This document shows, one piece after another, positions 38,496 through 48,976 of a stretch of 64,000 bases of DNA. The position numbers and the translations under genes are program-made. Within the stretch, counting starts at the first letter, position 1. Every line of letters starts with the position of its first letter. The stretch is taken from NCBI RefSeq assembly GCF_004331175.1, contig NZ_SJOD01000002.1, positions 1-64,000 on the forward strand. Direction: 5' to 3'. Source of the DNA: Acinetobacter sp. ANC 4178. Lineage in GTDB: Bacteria > Pseudomonadota > Gammaproteobacteria > Pseudomonadales > Moraxellaceae. The notes under the pieces were generated by a model, which saw only the letters and a program-made list of their open reading frames with translations, searched no databases and had not been told where the DNA came from.

Positions 38496-39343
38496 GACCA
38501 ATGCTTCATTTCTCGATGTAGGACCTGAATAGACCAATTCGCTTCAAGCGCTTTTTTGAGTCTATCCACAATATAAACAGAACGATGCTGTCCACCCGTA
38601 CAACCAATAGAGATCGTCATATAGTGACGATGCCCCTCAGCAAATGCAGGTAACCACTTGTCCAAAAAATGATAAATGTCTTTAAACATTTCATGGGTCT
38701 GTGAGCTTTGTTCCAAAAAATTTTGTACTGGTACATCTAAACCAGAATATTTCCGCAACTCTAAATCCCAATGCGGATTCGGTAAATGGCGCACATCAAA
38801 GACATAGTCAGCATCTAAAGGAATGCCATGTTTATAGCCAAATGACTGCAAAATTACAATTAAGTTATCGGACTGTCCAAGTTTAGACAATAAAGTATGC
38901 TTCAAATCATGCACACTTTTATCAGTTGTATCAATATGTACTGTAGAGCGTAATTGTATCGGAAGTAATAATGTTTTTTCTTCCTGAATACACTCATTCA
39001 AACTTTTAAAACGATTCGACAATGGGTGCGGGCGACGTGAAGCACTAAATCGTGCAATCAACTCCTGATCCCGCGTAGTCAAATAAATGATATCGACCGT
39101 TCCATGCCGTAATAATTGCTCAAAAACCAGATCAAACTCCTGCAAATCTGCACGAGTACTGCGAACATCAACCCCTAAAGCCAATTGTTCGAGATTATTT
39201 TCACGATCCAGTTTCGCAACAATCTCTGGCAGCAATGCCAAAGGCAAATTATCAATGCAGTAATAACCCAAATCTTCCAGTACCTGCAATGCAGATGACT
39301 TACCTGAACCAGATTGTCCTGTCACAATCAAAATGCGCTTCAT
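38492..39343 (-). CDS. rapZ: RNase adapter protein RapZ
   Basis: A P-loop RNA-binding protein that in E. coli senses glucosamine-6-phosphate and directs RNase E to the sRNA GlmZ. Walker A GQSGSGKS lies at residues 9-16, followed by the [11 protein letters not shown] switch-like region. The C-terminal RNA-binding domain has [23 protein letters not shown]. At 283 residues it is full length. No GlmY/GlmZ counterpart is visible, so its RNA target here is open. The stop overlaps the NPr start. Confidence 0.95.
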   Translation of the reverse strand: MKRILIVTGQSGSGKSSALQVLEDLGYYCIDNLPLALLPEIVAKLDRENNLEQLALGVDVRSTRADLQEFDLVFEQLLRHGTVDIIYLTTRDQELIARFSASRRPHPLSNRFKSLNECIQEEKTLLLPIQLRSTVHIDTTDKSVHDLKHTLLSKLGQSDNLIVILQSFGYKHGIPLDADYVFDVRHLPNPHWDLELRKYSGLDVPVQNFLEQSSQTHEMFKDIYHFLDKWLPAFAEGHRHYMTISIGCTGGQHRSVYIVDRLKKALEANWSIQVLHREMKHWS

Positions 39344-39364
39344 GGCAAAGCTATTCCTCAGTTT

Positions 39365-40213
39365 TTATGCTGCAGTATGCTTAATCTGCAAATTATCGAT
39401 GAGTCGGGTTGTGCCCAATTTTGCCGCGACAAACAAAACAATATCTTGATTGAATTGATCAATGTTCTGTAATTGTGCTGTACGCGCTTCTACATAGTCC
39501 ACAACTAGACCTGATTCTGTCAACGTGGTTTTAATATTCGTTAACACTTCTGTTAAATCAGTACCTTGCTGCAATTCAACTTCAGCATTTTTCAAACTTT
39601 TAAAAATGTTTGGCGCAACTTTACGTTGTTCTTCAGTCAAATAACCATTACGTGAACTTAAAGCTAAACCATCTTCAGCACGTGCAATCGGCACGCCAAT
39701 CACTTCCAATGGAATGTTTAAATCACGCACCAATTGACGAATCACTGCCAACTGTTGAAAGTCTTTCTGACCAAAAAAAGCATAATTTGGCTGTACAATA
39801 TTAAACAGCTTCGTCACAACAACAGCCACGCCATCAAAATGCCCTGGACGCTGTTTACCGCATAAATCATTGGTAATGTCTGAGACGCTGATGTTGGTTA
39901 AACGAGGATGCTTACCATACATTTGCTCAACCGATGGTGCGAAAATAATGTCACAACCAACATCCGCCAAAAGCTGACTGTCTTGATCTAAAGTACGTGG
40001 GTAATTATCAAAATCTTCATTCGGTCCAAATTGAATCGGATTGACAAAAATACTGACCACAACTACATCACAAAGTTTGCGTGCTTCGCGTACAAGGTTT
40101 AAATGTCCTTGATGTAAATTCCCCATGGTCGGAACAAAGCCGATAATTTTTCGCGCAGTACGAGCGGGTTGCAGTGAAGCTGCTAAGCCTTGTATCGTCG
40201 TTTCAGTTTTCAT
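39365..40213 (-). CDS. panC: Pantothenate synthetase
   Basis: ATP-dependent condensation of pantoate and beta-alanine in the CoA pathway. It has the HIGH-like [17 protein letters not shown] (residues about 26-42), [37 protein letters not shown] and [11 protein letters not shown]. The 282 residues are typical. It starts one base after the panB stop, so translation is coupled. Confidence 0.97.
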   Translation of the reverse strand: MKTETTIQGLAASLQPARTARKIIGFVPTMGNLHQGHLNLVREARKLCDVVVVSIFVNPIQFGPNEDFDNYPRTLDQDSQLLADVGCDIIFAPSVEQMYGKHPRLTNISVSDITNDLCGKQRPGHFDGVAVVVTKLFNIVQPNYAFFGQKDFQQLAVIRQLVRDLNIPLEVIGVPIARAEDGLALSSRNGYLTEEQRKVAPNIFKSLKNAEVELQQGTDLTEVLTNIKTTLTESGLVVDYVEARTAQLQNIDQFNQDIVLFVAAKLGTTRLIDNLQIKHTAA

Positions 40214-40214
40214 A

Positions 40215-41024
40215 TTACAGCTCTACTTGAAAAGTATGTTCTTTTGCTGGGAATGATTGATCGAGCACAGCGGCATGATACGCCTTAAATGCATCTAAAA
40301 TTGCAGTTTCCCCTGCTTGCTCTTTCATAAAATTACGCACGAATTTGGCTACGCGTCCAAACGTCAAACCGAGCATATCTTGTACAACCAAAACTTGTCC
40401 ATCTGTTTCGACTCCCGCACCAATACCAATCACGGGAATGTGTGGAAAGCATGCCGTCACTTCTTGACCCAACTGTGCAGGTACACATTCGAGTAGCAAT
40501 ACCGCAGCACCAGCATCGACGACTGCTTGACAATCTGCAAGCAATTTATCTGCTGCTTCACGTGAACGTGCTTGAAGTTTATAGCCCCCTAAAACATGCA
40601 CAGATTGTGGAGTTAAACCCAAATGTACACAGACTGGAATACCATTACGGGTCAGGACTTCTACAGTCTCACTTAGCCAAGCCCCGCCTTCAATTTTGAC
40701 CATCTGTGCGCCAGCTTGCATCACAGTTTTAGAGTTCACCAATGCATCATTCAATGTTGCATACGACATAAACGGTAAGTCAGTCATAATCAATGCGTGT
40801 TGATTACCACGGCGCACAGCCGCGGTATGATAAGCCATGTCTTCAACGGTTACAGGTAAAGTTGAATCACGACCTTGAATCGCCATCCCTAAAGAGTCAC
40901 CAATTAAAATCGTATCGACTTCGGCAAGTTCCATCGCTTTCGCCATGCTCGCATCGTAGCAAGTTAAGCATGAAAACTTACGTCCATCTTGTTTAAATTG
41001 TCTTAAGTCACTCAGACTAATCAT
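40215..41024 (-). CDS. panB: 3-Methyl-2-oxobutanoate hydroxymethyltransferase
   Basis: Uses 5,10-methylene-THF to make ketopantoate, the first committed step of pantothenate synthesis. The TIM-barrel enzyme shows [28 protein letters not shown] (Mg-binding Asp), [27 protein letters not shown] and VLLLECVP. The 269 residues are typical. It forms panBC with panC; folK and pcnB lie upstream on the same strand. Confidence 0.97.
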   Translation of the reverse strand: MISLSDLRQFKQDGRKFSCLTCYDASMAKAMELAEVDTILIGDSLGMAIQGRDSTLPVTVEDMAYHTAAVRRGNQHALIMTDLPFMSYATLNDALVNSKTVMQAGAQMVKIEGGAWLSETVEVLTRNGIPVCVHLGLTPQSVHVLGGYKLQARSREAADKLLADCQAVVDAGAAVLLLECVPAQLGQEVTACFPHIPVIGIGAGVETDGQVLVVQDMLGLTFGRVAKFVRNFMKEQAGETAILDAFKAYHAAVLDQSFPAKEHTFQVEL

Positions 41025-41067
41025 GAGATGTTCCTCTCTAGAAGTTCCTAGAACATACCTTTGGTAA

Positions 41068-41556
41068 TTAAATATTGACCCAATGCTGATCAGCCACTTC
41101 AGTTAATGTCGTGTGCTGCAATAAATCCAGGCGATCTAATCGGCGCCCCTGAATGTGTAGATTTGGGTCTAAGTCCAATAATGGAATGACCACAAAATCA
41201 CGTTCTAAAATTCCAACATGCGGGACAGTCAAACGTTCATGTTGAATCTGTTCATCGCCATACAGCAATAAATCTAGATCTAAAGTCCGCTCTCCCCAAC
41301 GACGCAGACGCACCCGTCCAGCATCCTGCTCAAATTGCTGTAATTGATCCAGCAAAGTCAAAGCAGCCAAGTTAGTTTCCAAACGAGCCACCGCATTAAA
41401 ATAATGTGGTTGATCTTGCGGACCCATGGGGGGGCTTTGATACAACTTAGATGCACGAACAGCACCCAATGTTGCTAACTTATGCATGGCTTCAGTCAAA
41501 ATTTGACGCGAATCGCCCAAATTACTTCCCAAACCGATATAGCTCACAATCTTCAT
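41068..41556 (-). CDS. folK: HPPK, folate biosynthesis pyrophosphokinase
   Basis: Transfers pyrophosphate from ATP to 6-hydroxymethyl-7,8-dihydropterin. It has [20 protein letters not shown] at the start and the family signature [19 protein letters not shown], holding the Mg-binding DLD. At 162 residues it is complete. Its ATG overlaps the pcnB stop by 4 bp, the common pcnB-folK-panB-panC order of gammaproteobacteria. Confidence 0.97.
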   Translation of the reverse strand: MKIVSYIGLGSNLGDSRQILTEAMHKLATLGAVRASKLYQSPPMGPQDQPHYFNAVARLETNLAALTLLDQLQQFEQDAGRVRLRRWGERTLDLDLLLYGDEQIQHERLTVPHVGILERDFVVIPLLDLDPNLHIQGRRLDRLDLLQHTTLTEVADQHWVNI

Positions 41557-43001
41557 TGGGTTGGCCCAAAAACAACTTGGCTTAAATCACGTTTTACCCG
41601 CTTTCTTTTTAGGATTGGATGATCGTGACCCAATTCAGATGTGTTATGCGTTGCCGCTCGGGAAGTATTTTCTGAGGTTTTTGCTTTTCGACTACGACGA
41701 CTGCGCGGTTCAGATTCTTGCACCAAAGGCTCAATATCAACTGCAACCTTAGTTTCAATGGGTTCTTCTTGCGTAGCCTTACGACGTGTTTTGGCGCGTT
41801 GACGGTTATATTGACCAATCGCACGCTCTTTTTCGTCGGTAGACATCAATTGATAAGCATCCCACCAACTGCCCATAGATTGCGTGGTATTGTCGCCTGC
41901 TTTTTCACGCAACAGTAAAAAGTCAAAGCCTGCACGGAAGCGTGCATGGTTCGACAATGCTGCAATTTGTTGCGGTTTCGGGTTTAGCAATCGGGTTTGC
42001 ATTTCCCATACTTCACGAATAAAGGTTTCGGCAAAACGCGGAATCACCGTACGTGTCGCTTGACGCTTTAATACATCCAGTCCCGCTTGAGCGCGTGCTT
42101 CTGTAGCCACCACACCTTTTTTCAAATAAAAATCACAACGCTCTAAAAAAGGTTTCCATAACAACACCGCATAGAAGAATGCAGGATTAATGGTTTTACC
42201 AATTTGAATGCGCTGATCGGTATTTTTTGCCGCACGCTCAATAAACGGCGTGATTTCTGGACGAATCTCTGCAAAAAGCTGATGCCAAATGCCAAAATCA
42301 ATCAACATTGGCAACACTTGGGACAAATGTCCCATGGTAAATAATTTTTGTGATTCATCATAAAGACGGTGTGGAGAAACATCACGCAAAAGCTGTGTAC
42401 GCTCAGGGGTAAAAATTTCTAAAATCTTTGGATCAATACTAAATTTTAATTTGGCTGAGAAACGTAACGCACGCAGCATTCGTACTGGGTCTTCCTCAAA
42501 ACGCAATTGAGGATCACCCAGTAAACGCAAAGTACGACTTTGAATATCTTCTACAGCATGACAAAAATCGAGCACCACATCTTTACGTGGCTGATAATAC
42601 AGCGCATTGATAGAAAAATCGCGACGGGAAAAATCTTGCTCGATTGAGCCCCAATTATTATCACGCAGGATCATGCCCGCAGCTGAAGTGACTGCCTTTT
42701 TCGGTGGTGCGCGGAACGTTGCAACCTCAATCAGTTCACGCCCAGAATAGACATGAGCCAACTCGAAACGACGACCAATAATACGGCAACGACGCCCGAA
42801 CACTTCTTTAATTTGTGAAGGTGTGGCATTGGTTACGGCATCATAATCCTTAGGATTAAGACCCAACATTAAATCGCGAACACCGCCCCCTACGATATAA
42901 GCCTCGTAGCCCGCCTTGGTTAGGGCATCAATCACATCAAGAATTGAAGCAGGGAGTTGAGCGGTGGATAAACCACATTTTGACGCGCGCAAAGTTTGCA
43001 A
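41553..43001 (-). CDS. pcnB: Poly(A) polymerase I (TTG start)
   Basis: Adds poly(A) tails that promote RNA decay. The nucleotidyltransferase head domain has YIVGGGVRDLMLGLNPKDYDAVTNATP (catalytic DYD) and SRRDFSINALYYQP, then the RNA-binding head. The last ~80 residues are Arg/Lys-rich and low-complexity (RQRAKTRRKAT, SRRSRKAKTS), a probable RNA-binding tail. There is no in-frame ATG before the conserved region. TTG at 42999-43001 preceded by AGGAG ten bases upstream is the best start. Poly(A) polymerase and CCA-adding enzymes share this fold; the length and tail favour PcnB. Confidence 0.93.
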   Translation of the reverse strand: MQTLRASKCGLSTAQLPASILDVIDALTKAGYEAYIVGGGVRDLMLGLNPKDYDAVTNATPSQIKEVFGRRCRIIGRRFELAHVYSGRELIEVATFRAPPKKAVTSAAGMILRDNNWGSIEQDFSRRDFSINALYYQPRKDVVLDFCHAVEDIQSRTLRLLGDPQLRFEEDPVRMLRALRFSAKLKFSIDPKILEIFTPERTQLLRDVSPHRLYDESQKLFTMGHLSQVLPMLIDFGIWHQLFAEIRPEITPFIERAAKNTDQRIQIGKTINPAFFYAVLLWKPFLERCDFYLKKGVVATEARAQAGLDVLKRQATRTVIPRFAETFIREVWEMQTRLLNPKPQQIAALSNHARFRAGFDFLLLREKAGDNTTQSMGSWWDAYQLMSTDEKERAIGQYNRQRAKTRRKATQEEPIETKVAVDIEPLVQESEPRSRRSRKAKTSENTSRAATHNTSELGHDHPILKRKRVKRDLSQVVFGPTQ

Positions 43002-43133
43002 AAGACGCTGTCTCCTACGCCTGAACGTAAAATATCTAAGATGGTGTAATCATATCTCTAACACAATCAAAGGGCAATTTGATTATCTCTACGCATGACC
43101 GAATATTGCGTATCAATTCTGCAAAACTCAAGT

Positions 43134-43538
43134 CTAGAGTGCTAAGCGATCTTTATTTTTCTGCAACAGCTTAGGCCCAATACCTTTAATCTGCTGTAAC
43201 TCATCAACCGTTTTGAACTTTCCGTGCTGCTGCCGATACTGCAAAATGGCTTCAGCTTTTTTCTCACCAATACCTGAAAGCTGCTGCAATTGTTCTGATG
43301 TTGCACTATTCAAACGTATTTTATTGCCCGATGCCGTATTTAAACTGGGTTTGGATAAATAATAGTTTGCATCTGTACCCGATGAACCAAGCCGCGCATC
43401 CTGTGCTTGCTGCTTTGCTTTCCAATTCAAGTACTGTTGATCAAAGTTTTGCGCATTGACACGGCCAAGTCCCAAAATCAGGAATGTGAAAAGTGTCAAT
43501 ATTCGTAATAATCGAATAGCGTTAAAATTCAACTGCAT
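43134..43538 (-). CDS. Secreted helix-hairpin-helix protein, ComEA-like
   Basis: A 134-residue protein with a signal peptide or N-terminal anchor (LLRILTLFTFLILGLGRVNAQ, about residues 9-30), a Gln/Ser linker, then a ComEA-type double helix-hairpin-helix (about 75-134): RLNSATSEQLQQLSGIGEKKAEAILQYR and VDELQQIKGIGPKLLQKNKDRL. Such proteins bind incoming DNA in the periplasm during transformation, consistent with the natural competence of Acinetobacter. It is next to mazG. Confidence 0.88.
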   Translation of the reverse strand: MQLNFNAIRLLRILTLFTFLILGLGRVNAQNFDQQYLNWKAKQQAQDARLGSSGTDANYYLSKPSLNTASGNKIRLNSATSEQLQQLSGIGEKKAEAILQYRQQHGKFKTVDELQQIKGIGPKLLQKNKDRLAL

Positions 43539-43562
43539 AAATTGCCTGTATTTATTATAAAG

Positions 43563-44318
43563 TCATAGGTTTTTCGCCTGCTCCCACAATTGGTCCATCT
43601 CCATCAAGGATAATTGCTCTACAGTTTTGTTTTGCAATTGCGCTTGATCTTCAATGTAAGCAAAGCGTGTTCTAAATTTATCAATCGTCCCCAATAGGGC
43701 GATTTCATTATTGACGCCTAGTTTACGTCCAACATTAATCAAAGAAAATAAACAATCACCCAATTCGGCTTGTATTTCGTCTGAGTTTTGTTGCTGGATT
43801 GCTTGCTGTAATTCATCTAATTCTTCTTCTAATTTGACATAAGCATCGGCTACATTGGCAAAATCAAAGCCAATATGCGCCGCATTTTTTTGTATTTGCT
43901 CTGCCTGTTGCAAGGTTGGGCCATGCTTAATTTGATCTAAACGAGATTGTGGTTTGCCTTGTTTTTCTTGCTGTTTAATTTGCTTCCACAGTGAAGATAC
44001 CTGTTCTGCATCGAGCTGATGAAATTGTTCCGCCTGAAAGACATGTGGATGACGACGAATCAATTTTTCAGTAATTCCTTGCACCACATCTTGAAAATTA
44101 AAAGCACCTTGCTCACTGTACATTTGGGATTGAAATACCACTTGCAGCAATAAATCTCCCAATTCTTCTTTGATATGTTGAGTATCTCCAGAACGAACTG
44201 CGGCTTCAACTTCATAAGCTTCTTCAATCGCGTAAGGCGTTAAACTATTGGGCGTTTGCTTTTGATCCCACGGGCATTTTTCACGTAATTGTTGCATGAC
44301 CGCCAATAGTTGTTCCAT
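43563..44318 (-). CDS. mazG: Nucleoside triphosphate pyrophosphohydrolase MazG
   Basis: Hydrolyses NTPs and dNTPs to monophosphates and PPi, and in E. coli lowers ppGpp. The first all-alpha NTP-PPase domain shows LREKCPWDQKQTPNSLTPYAIEEAYEVEAAV with the EExxE-type metal site, then ELGDLLLQVVFQSQM. A second domain (about 150-250) repeats the pattern with LEEELDELQQAI and AELGDCLFSLINVGRKLG. At 251 residues it is complete. It lies immediately downstream of relA, a conserved relA-mazG association. Confidence 0.95.
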   Translation of the reverse strand: MEQLLAVMQQLREKCPWDQKQTPNSLTPYAIEEAYEVEAAVRSGDTQHIKEELGDLLLQVVFQSQMYSEQGAFNFQDVVQGITEKLIRRHPHVFQAEQFHQLDAEQVSSLWKQIKQQEKQGKPQSRLDQIKHGPTLQQAEQIQKNAAHIGFDFANVADAYVKLEEELDELQQAIQQQNSDEIQAELGDCLFSLINVGRKLGVNNEIALLGTIDKFRTRFAYIEDQAQLQNKTVEQLSLMEMDQLWEQAKNL

Positions 44319-44363
44319 TTCTCAGTTACCCTCTATTCAATATTTCTTTTCAACTCTACATAT

Positions 44364-44390
44364 AAAAAGCCTGCTCTAGGCAGGCTTTTT
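44364..44390 (-). terminator. relA terminator
   Basis: GCCTGC pairs with GCAGGC, flanked by A5 and T5. It lies between relA and mazG, so mazG may have its own promoter or depend on readthrough. Confidence 0.85.
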
Positions 44391-44397
44391 AATTCGC

Positions 44398-46704
44398 TTA
44401 ATTTCCTTGAATTAAACGACGCGCACTAATAATACCAGGTTGCTGCTCTAATCGCGCCAATAGACGGGACAATTGCGCCAAACCTTTTACCTCAATCAAC
44501 AATTTCATATTGGCAATACCATCTGCTTCAGAAATGGTGTTTACCTGACGAATATTGATTTGGTCTGAGAAGATCACTTGAGTTAAATCTTTCAACAAAC
44601 CACGGCGGTCATAAGCTTCCACCACAATCTGCACACTCTGACCACGTGTGGGTTGCATTTCCCAGTCAGCTTCTACAGCACGTTCAGGTTCTTGACCAAT
44701 CATACGAACGTAGTCAGGACACGCCACCTTGTGAATACTGACGCCACGATTTAAGGTGATATACCCGCCAATCGACTCACCATGGACAGGTTGACAACAT
44801 TGTGCAACATGCAATTCCACATTATCCAAGCCATCGATCAAAATTCCATGTGCTGACAGCGTATGGCTAGCACGTGGATTCAGCGCAGGTTTGAGCACCA
44901 GTTCAGGTTCATCCTGATCCAGATGCATATGACGATTCACCTGATTCATCAAGGCATGTAGGCTAATATCACCACTCACCAAGTTAATCAGAATGTCATC
45001 CCCTGTTTTCACATTAAAGTGATTACAGTAGTCACTTAAATCGATACTTTTAGGATGAATCGCCAATCGTGATAATTCTTTATTGAGAATGTCACGACCA
45101 ATTTCCAGATTCTTACTGCGATCTTGCTGACGGAACCAATGACGTAATTTATCGCGGGCACGTGCTGTTCGGATATAACCCAAAGAGTTCACCAACCAGT
45201 CACGGTTCGGTTCACGATCTTTCTTGGTTAAAATTTCAACTTGCTCACCTGTTTTCAAGGTGTAAGTGAGCGGTACATAACGTTGGTTAACACGTGCGGC
45301 ATAACACTTGTTGCCCACTTCGGTATGTACATGATAAGCAAAATCCAGCACCGTCGAACCGCGTGGTAATTCCTTAATATCCCCATCACGACTGAACACA
45401 TAAATTTTCTCAAAATCTTCAAACTCTTGAATCTGTTCAAAGTTTTCAGAATCTTCATCTTCTTTATGCGCACTGGCATCATTACGCTCTTGGAAGTGCT
45501 CTAACACGGCGCGCAATGAATGCAAACGATGATTGAAGGAGCGATCGGTAGTTTTCGCGCCTTCTTTATAGTTAAAGTGCGAACACACACCCAACTCTGC
45601 TTCTTCATGCATGTCGCGGGTACGGATTTGTACTTCCAGTGATTTGTTTTCAGCAATCACCGCTGTATGTAAAGAACGATAGCCATTGGCTTTCGGATTG
45701 GTAATATAGTCATCAAATTGATGTGGAATATGACGCCAAATTTGATGCACAATGCCCAGCGAGTGATAGCATTCAGGCACTGACTTCACCAATACTCGCA
45801 CGGCGCGAATATCATATAGCTGATCAAAGCTCAGGTTCTTACTTTTCATCTTCCGATAAATCGAATAGATGTGTTTCACCCGCCCATTAATCTCGGCTTC
45901 AATACCATGATCGGCTAACTCATTCTTGAGCTTATCAATCACAAACTGAATATAGTGTTCTCGTTCTAAACGCTTTTCATTCAGTAATGAAGCAATTTCT
46001 TTATAGCGTTCTGGTGCCAAATAGCGAAAGGCTAAATCTTCCAGTTCCCACTTTAACTGCGCAATCCCCAATCGGTGCGCCAAGGGAGAATAGATGGTCA
46101 GAATTTCTCGTGCGACACGTTCCTGACGCTCACGCGAGGATTTTGCCAATTCACGTAAAGCATAAGTACGTTCTGCCAGTTTAATCAATACAACACGCAC
46201 ATCTTCCGTAACGGAAATTAGCATCTTGTAAATGCCCGTCAAATGTTCACGCTGATCATTATTAAAATGGTCTTCTAAGCGTTTATTCTGTTCAATCAGC
46301 TCAGAAAGCTTACCCATAGACAGGGTGCCTTTCACCAAGCTAAACACCTGCTCACCAAAATGCTGACGTACAAAATCAATGCTCATGAGTCCTTCACGAA
46401 CACTGCGGTACAACATTGCGGCAGATAGGGTATCTTCATCGACGTGTAAATGCGCCAAAATATCGGCCATTTCGATGCCTGTGTAAAAGGTATTCGATCG
46501 ATGATTAACAGTGGATTCTAACTCTTTTTGCAGAGTCTCTTTTGCAACTTCTTCGAGTTGTTTGAGCGCTGCCCCGTCTAAAATGCCGCGTACTCGATCT
46601 AACCATTCGGCTAAATCAAGTTGAGCTTGTTCGGCATGCTCTACAGTCGCTTCCTCAGACAACTCATTGAGTCGCCCAGGCAATTGCTCACGTACTGTGA
46701 CCAT
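44398..46704 (-). CDS. relA: (p)ppGpp synthetase I RelA
   Basis: Ribosome-bound alarmone synthetase of the stringent response. The N-terminal hydrolase domain is degenerate: the HD position reads AAMLYRSVREG, so hydrolysis is not expected and SpoT elsewhere should supply it. The synthetase domain has YDIRAVRVLV, NGYRSLHTAVI and EVQIRTRDMHEEAELG. TGS (KIYVFSRDGDIKELPRGSTVLDFAYHVH), a zinc-finger/helical region with HVAQCCQPVHGESIGGY and a C-terminal ACT/RRM follow. The 768 residues are typical. Confidence 0.96.
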   Translation of the reverse strand: MVTVREQLPGRLNELSEEATVEHAEQAQLDLAEWLDRVRGILDGAALKQLEEVAKETLQKELESTVNHRSNTFYTGIEMADILAHLHVDEDTLSAAMLYRSVREGLMSIDFVRQHFGEQVFSLVKGTLSMGKLSELIEQNKRLEDHFNNDQREHLTGIYKMLISVTEDVRVVLIKLAERTYALRELAKSSRERQERVAREILTIYSPLAHRLGIAQLKWELEDLAFRYLAPERYKEIASLLNEKRLEREHYIQFVIDKLKNELADHGIEAEINGRVKHIYSIYRKMKSKNLSFDQLYDIRAVRVLVKSVPECYHSLGIVHQIWRHIPHQFDDYITNPKANGYRSLHTAVIAENKSLEVQIRTRDMHEEAELGVCSHFNYKEGAKTTDRSFNHRLHSLRAVLEHFQERNDASAHKEDEDSENFEQIQEFEDFEKIYVFSRDGDIKELPRGSTVLDFAYHVHTEVGNKCYAARVNQRYVPLTYTLKTGEQVEILTKKDREPNRDWLVNSLGYIRTARARDKLRHWFRQQDRSKNLEIGRDILNKELSRLAIHPKSIDLSDYCNHFNVKTGDDILINLVSGDISLHALMNQVNRHMHLDQDEPELVLKPALNPRASHTLSAHGILIDGLDNVELHVAQCCQPVHGESIGGYITLNRGVSIHKVACPDYVRMIGQEPERAVEADWEMQPTRGQSVQIVVEAYDRRGLLKDLTQVIFSDQINIRQVNTISEADGIANMKLLIEVKGLAQLSRLLARLEQQPGIISARRLIQGN

Positions 46705-46733
46705 ACCCTTCTCCTACGAAATGATCATTCATA

Positions 46734-48125
46734 TTATAAATCGTTTATCTCTTTTTCTTGCTCAAATAAGGCAATTGATTCGACATGTTCAGTATGCGTA
46801 AACATATCCATCACACCCGCCTTTTTTAATCGATAGCCATGTTGTGCCAAAACACCTGCATCCCTTGCCAATGTTGCTGGATTACATGATACATAAACGA
46901 TTTTTTTTGCATTAAATTTAGGAACATAATGCATTACCTCTTCCGCGCCTGAACGCGGTGGGTCTATCAATAATGCATCAAATCCCTGTTTTGCCCAAGA
47001 ATGATGCGAAAAATCTTTTGTTAAATCTTGTGAAAAGAATTCAATATTGGTCATGGCATTGCGACGTGCATTGTCCTGACCGCGTTGTACCATTTCATCA
47101 CTTCCTTCAACCGCAATCACCTGTCCTGTTGGCCCAACACAACGTGCGAGTGGTAGAGAAAAGTTGCCAAGTCCACAAAAGAGATCTAAAACACGATCAC
47201 CTTGTTGCAGCTGAAGCAATTCACATGCCAGCTTGACCATTTGCGGATTAACAGTTGAGTTCACTTGCGTAAAATCTAGTGGACTAAAACTAAAATTCAC
47301 ATCAAAGTCAGTCAACGCATAATGTAAACGCATTTCAGCCTGTGCCTGATCCACACGTTGTAAGCTGTCTGGACCCGCGGGCTGTAAATACAATTGCCAT
47401 TGTTTCTGTAACGTAAACTGTTTTAATTGGTTGACATCATGGTCCGATAATTTTTCTGTATGGCGAATCAGTAAGGCAATATCCTGATCTCCCATCGCCA
47501 ATTCTATATGCCCAATCGCCGCTTTGGCTGTTAGACTTTGGAGTAACTGTTTTAAACGTGTGAGTGAACCAAAAGCCTGATCCAGCACTAAACAACGATC
47601 AATTGAAGTCAATTTATTACTTTGCTTTTCACGGAATCCCACAATCAGTTGGTCACGCTGTGGGAAATAGCGTACTCCAATCCGAGCTTTACGACGGTAA
47701 TCTTCTCGTAAAGAGCGAATAGGTGCCAACCATTCTTCTGGTTGCAAGCCTGCAAAATGCTGTAAATGTGATTTCAGCACATCCTGTTTAAAACGAATCT
47801 GCTCATCTTTTTCAATATGCTGCAAGCTACACCCCCCGCAGACATGAAAATGTGGGCAAGCAGGCTCCACTCTTAACGTTGACGGCGCGCCCAAGACTTC
47901 CACACAATCTGCTTCTTCTAAGCGCTTATTGCTATGGGTAATTCTGGCGCGAACTGTTTCACCAGGCAGTGCCTGAGCAATAAAGACTTTCTTGCCGTGT
48001 TTTTCGACAGGGTGTGCGGCATCCGTACCATAATGGGCAATCCCTCGTCCCTCATGCGAAAGGGTCTCAACCTGAAAGGTATAAATCGGTTGCTGACTTG
48101 GACGGGTATGCTTGCGATGCTTCAT
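46734..48125 (-). CDS. rlmD: 23S rRNA (uracil-1939-C5)-methyltransferase RlmD
   Basis: A SAM-dependent m5U1939 methyltransferase. An N-terminal TRAM domain ([20 protein letters not shown]) is followed by the 4Fe-4S cluster cysteines in [17 protein letters not shown], the SAM-binding [16 protein letters not shown], and the catalytic cysteine in [14 protein letters not shown]. The 463 residues are close to E. coli RlmD (433). It sits just upstream of relA, as in many gammaproteobacteria. Confidence 0.95.
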   Translation of the reverse strand: MKHRKHTRPSQQPIYTFQVETLSHEGRGIAHYGTDAAHPVEKHGKKVFIAQALPGETVRARITHSNKRLEEADCVEVLGAPSTLRVEPACPHFHVCGGCSLQHIEKDEQIRFKQDVLKSHLQHFAGLQPEEWLAPIRSLREDYRRKARIGVRYFPQRDQLIVGFREKQSNKLTSIDRCLVLDQAFGSLTRLKQLLQSLTAKAAIGHIELAMGDQDIALLIRHTEKLSDHDVNQLKQFTLQKQWQLYLQPAGPDSLQRVDQAQAEMRLHYALTDFDVNFSFSPLDFTQVNSTVNPQMVKLACELLQLQQGDRVLDLFCGLGNFSLPLARCVGPTGQVIAVEGSDEMVQRGQDNARRNAMTNIEFFSQDLTKDFSHHSWAKQGFDALLIDPPRSGAEEVMHYVPKFNAKKIVYVSCNPATLARDAGVLAQHGYRLKKAGVMDMFTHTEHVESIALFEQEKEINDL

Positions 48126-48137
48126 GAAAACCTAGTT

Positions 48138-48950
48138 TTAATGGTGAAAATCGGATGCTGTAAATTCTGTCTGTTGTGACGTTTCACGCCAAATTTTCAG
48201 AAAATCAGTATGTTGTGGATGAGCCTGTAACAACTGAATGCTCGCCTGTATCCAAGCGCGGTGCTCTTCCAGTTGTAATTGACCTTTTAATAACAACCAG
48301 CGTAAATAGATCAGCCATGTATTTAATACATCACCTTCACAATAGCCAGTTAAATCCTGCCATTGTTGTAACCGAACATATTCGGGTACATGATAACCAC
48401 CATCACCACGCTTCCCTGGAAAACCCAATAAATGGGCAGCATCATCCAATTTCTGGAAATGACGCAGATTGAACATAGCCATCACATCCATTAAATCAAC
48501 ATGACGATGATGGTAACGGTTCTGGTAGTTATTATACTTCTTCTGATGATCAATCTCACCCTGATCAAACAAACTAGATGCCGACAAACCATGATACATG
48601 GCACGGAACAAAATCACAGGGAGATCAAACTGTGAACCATTCCAACTGACCAAGGTTGGATGCTTCTTATCAAAAATAGAGAGAAACTTCTTTAAAATTT
48701 CGGCTTCTGAATACTGTTCTCGACTAAATGAAAACAGCTTCATCGCACCTAATTCATCGACCCATAGCCCCGAAATACAGACAATTTCATGCAATGGCAA
48801 GCGCTGAAAATCTACACCAGACTCTTGACGGCGCAATTTGGTCAAGGCTTGTTCTAAGTCGGGCTCAGGTAAATTCAAACCATAAAGATGCGCCCCCGAT
48901 TTCAAGTCCGTCATGGTTTCAATATCAAAAACAAGAACAGGTAAGCGCAT
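48138..48950 (-). CDS. Predicted 3'-5' exonuclease, PolB-like DnaQ superfamily
   Basis: A 270-residue exonuclease-fold protein with Exo I LPVLVFDIETMTD (Asp-x-Glu), Exo II LVSWNGSQFDLPVILFRAM, and a C-terminal Exo III-type YCEGDVLNTWLIYLRWLL. These fit the family of predicted PolB-type 3'-5' exonucleases lacking a polymerase domain. I chose ATG with GAGAG upstream (MRLPVLVF) over a TTG four codons earlier. It lies between rlmD and cysM on the same strand. Its nucleic-acid substrate is unknown. Confidence 0.88.
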   Translation of the reverse strand: MRLPVLVFDIETMTDLKSGAHLYGLNLPEPDLEQALTKLRRQESGVDFQRLPLHEIVCISGLWVDELGAMKLFSFSREQYSEAEILKKFLSIFDKKHPTLVSWNGSQFDLPVILFRAMYHGLSASSLFDQGEIDHQKKYNNYQNRYHHRHVDLMDVMAMFNLRHFQKLDDAAHLLGFPGKRGDGGYHVPEYVRLQQWQDLTGYCEGDVLNTWLIYLRWLLLKGQLQLEEHRAWIQASIQLLQAHPQHTDFLKIWRETSQQTEFTASDFHH

Positions 48951-48976
48951 GTAAACTCTCAAAGGTCAATTTAAAA

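Noticed and set aside
38496..38537. Longer NPr start inside rapZ
   Set aside because: It adds 14 residues absent from HPr-family proteins. The ATGA overlap gives the exact HPr N-terminus.
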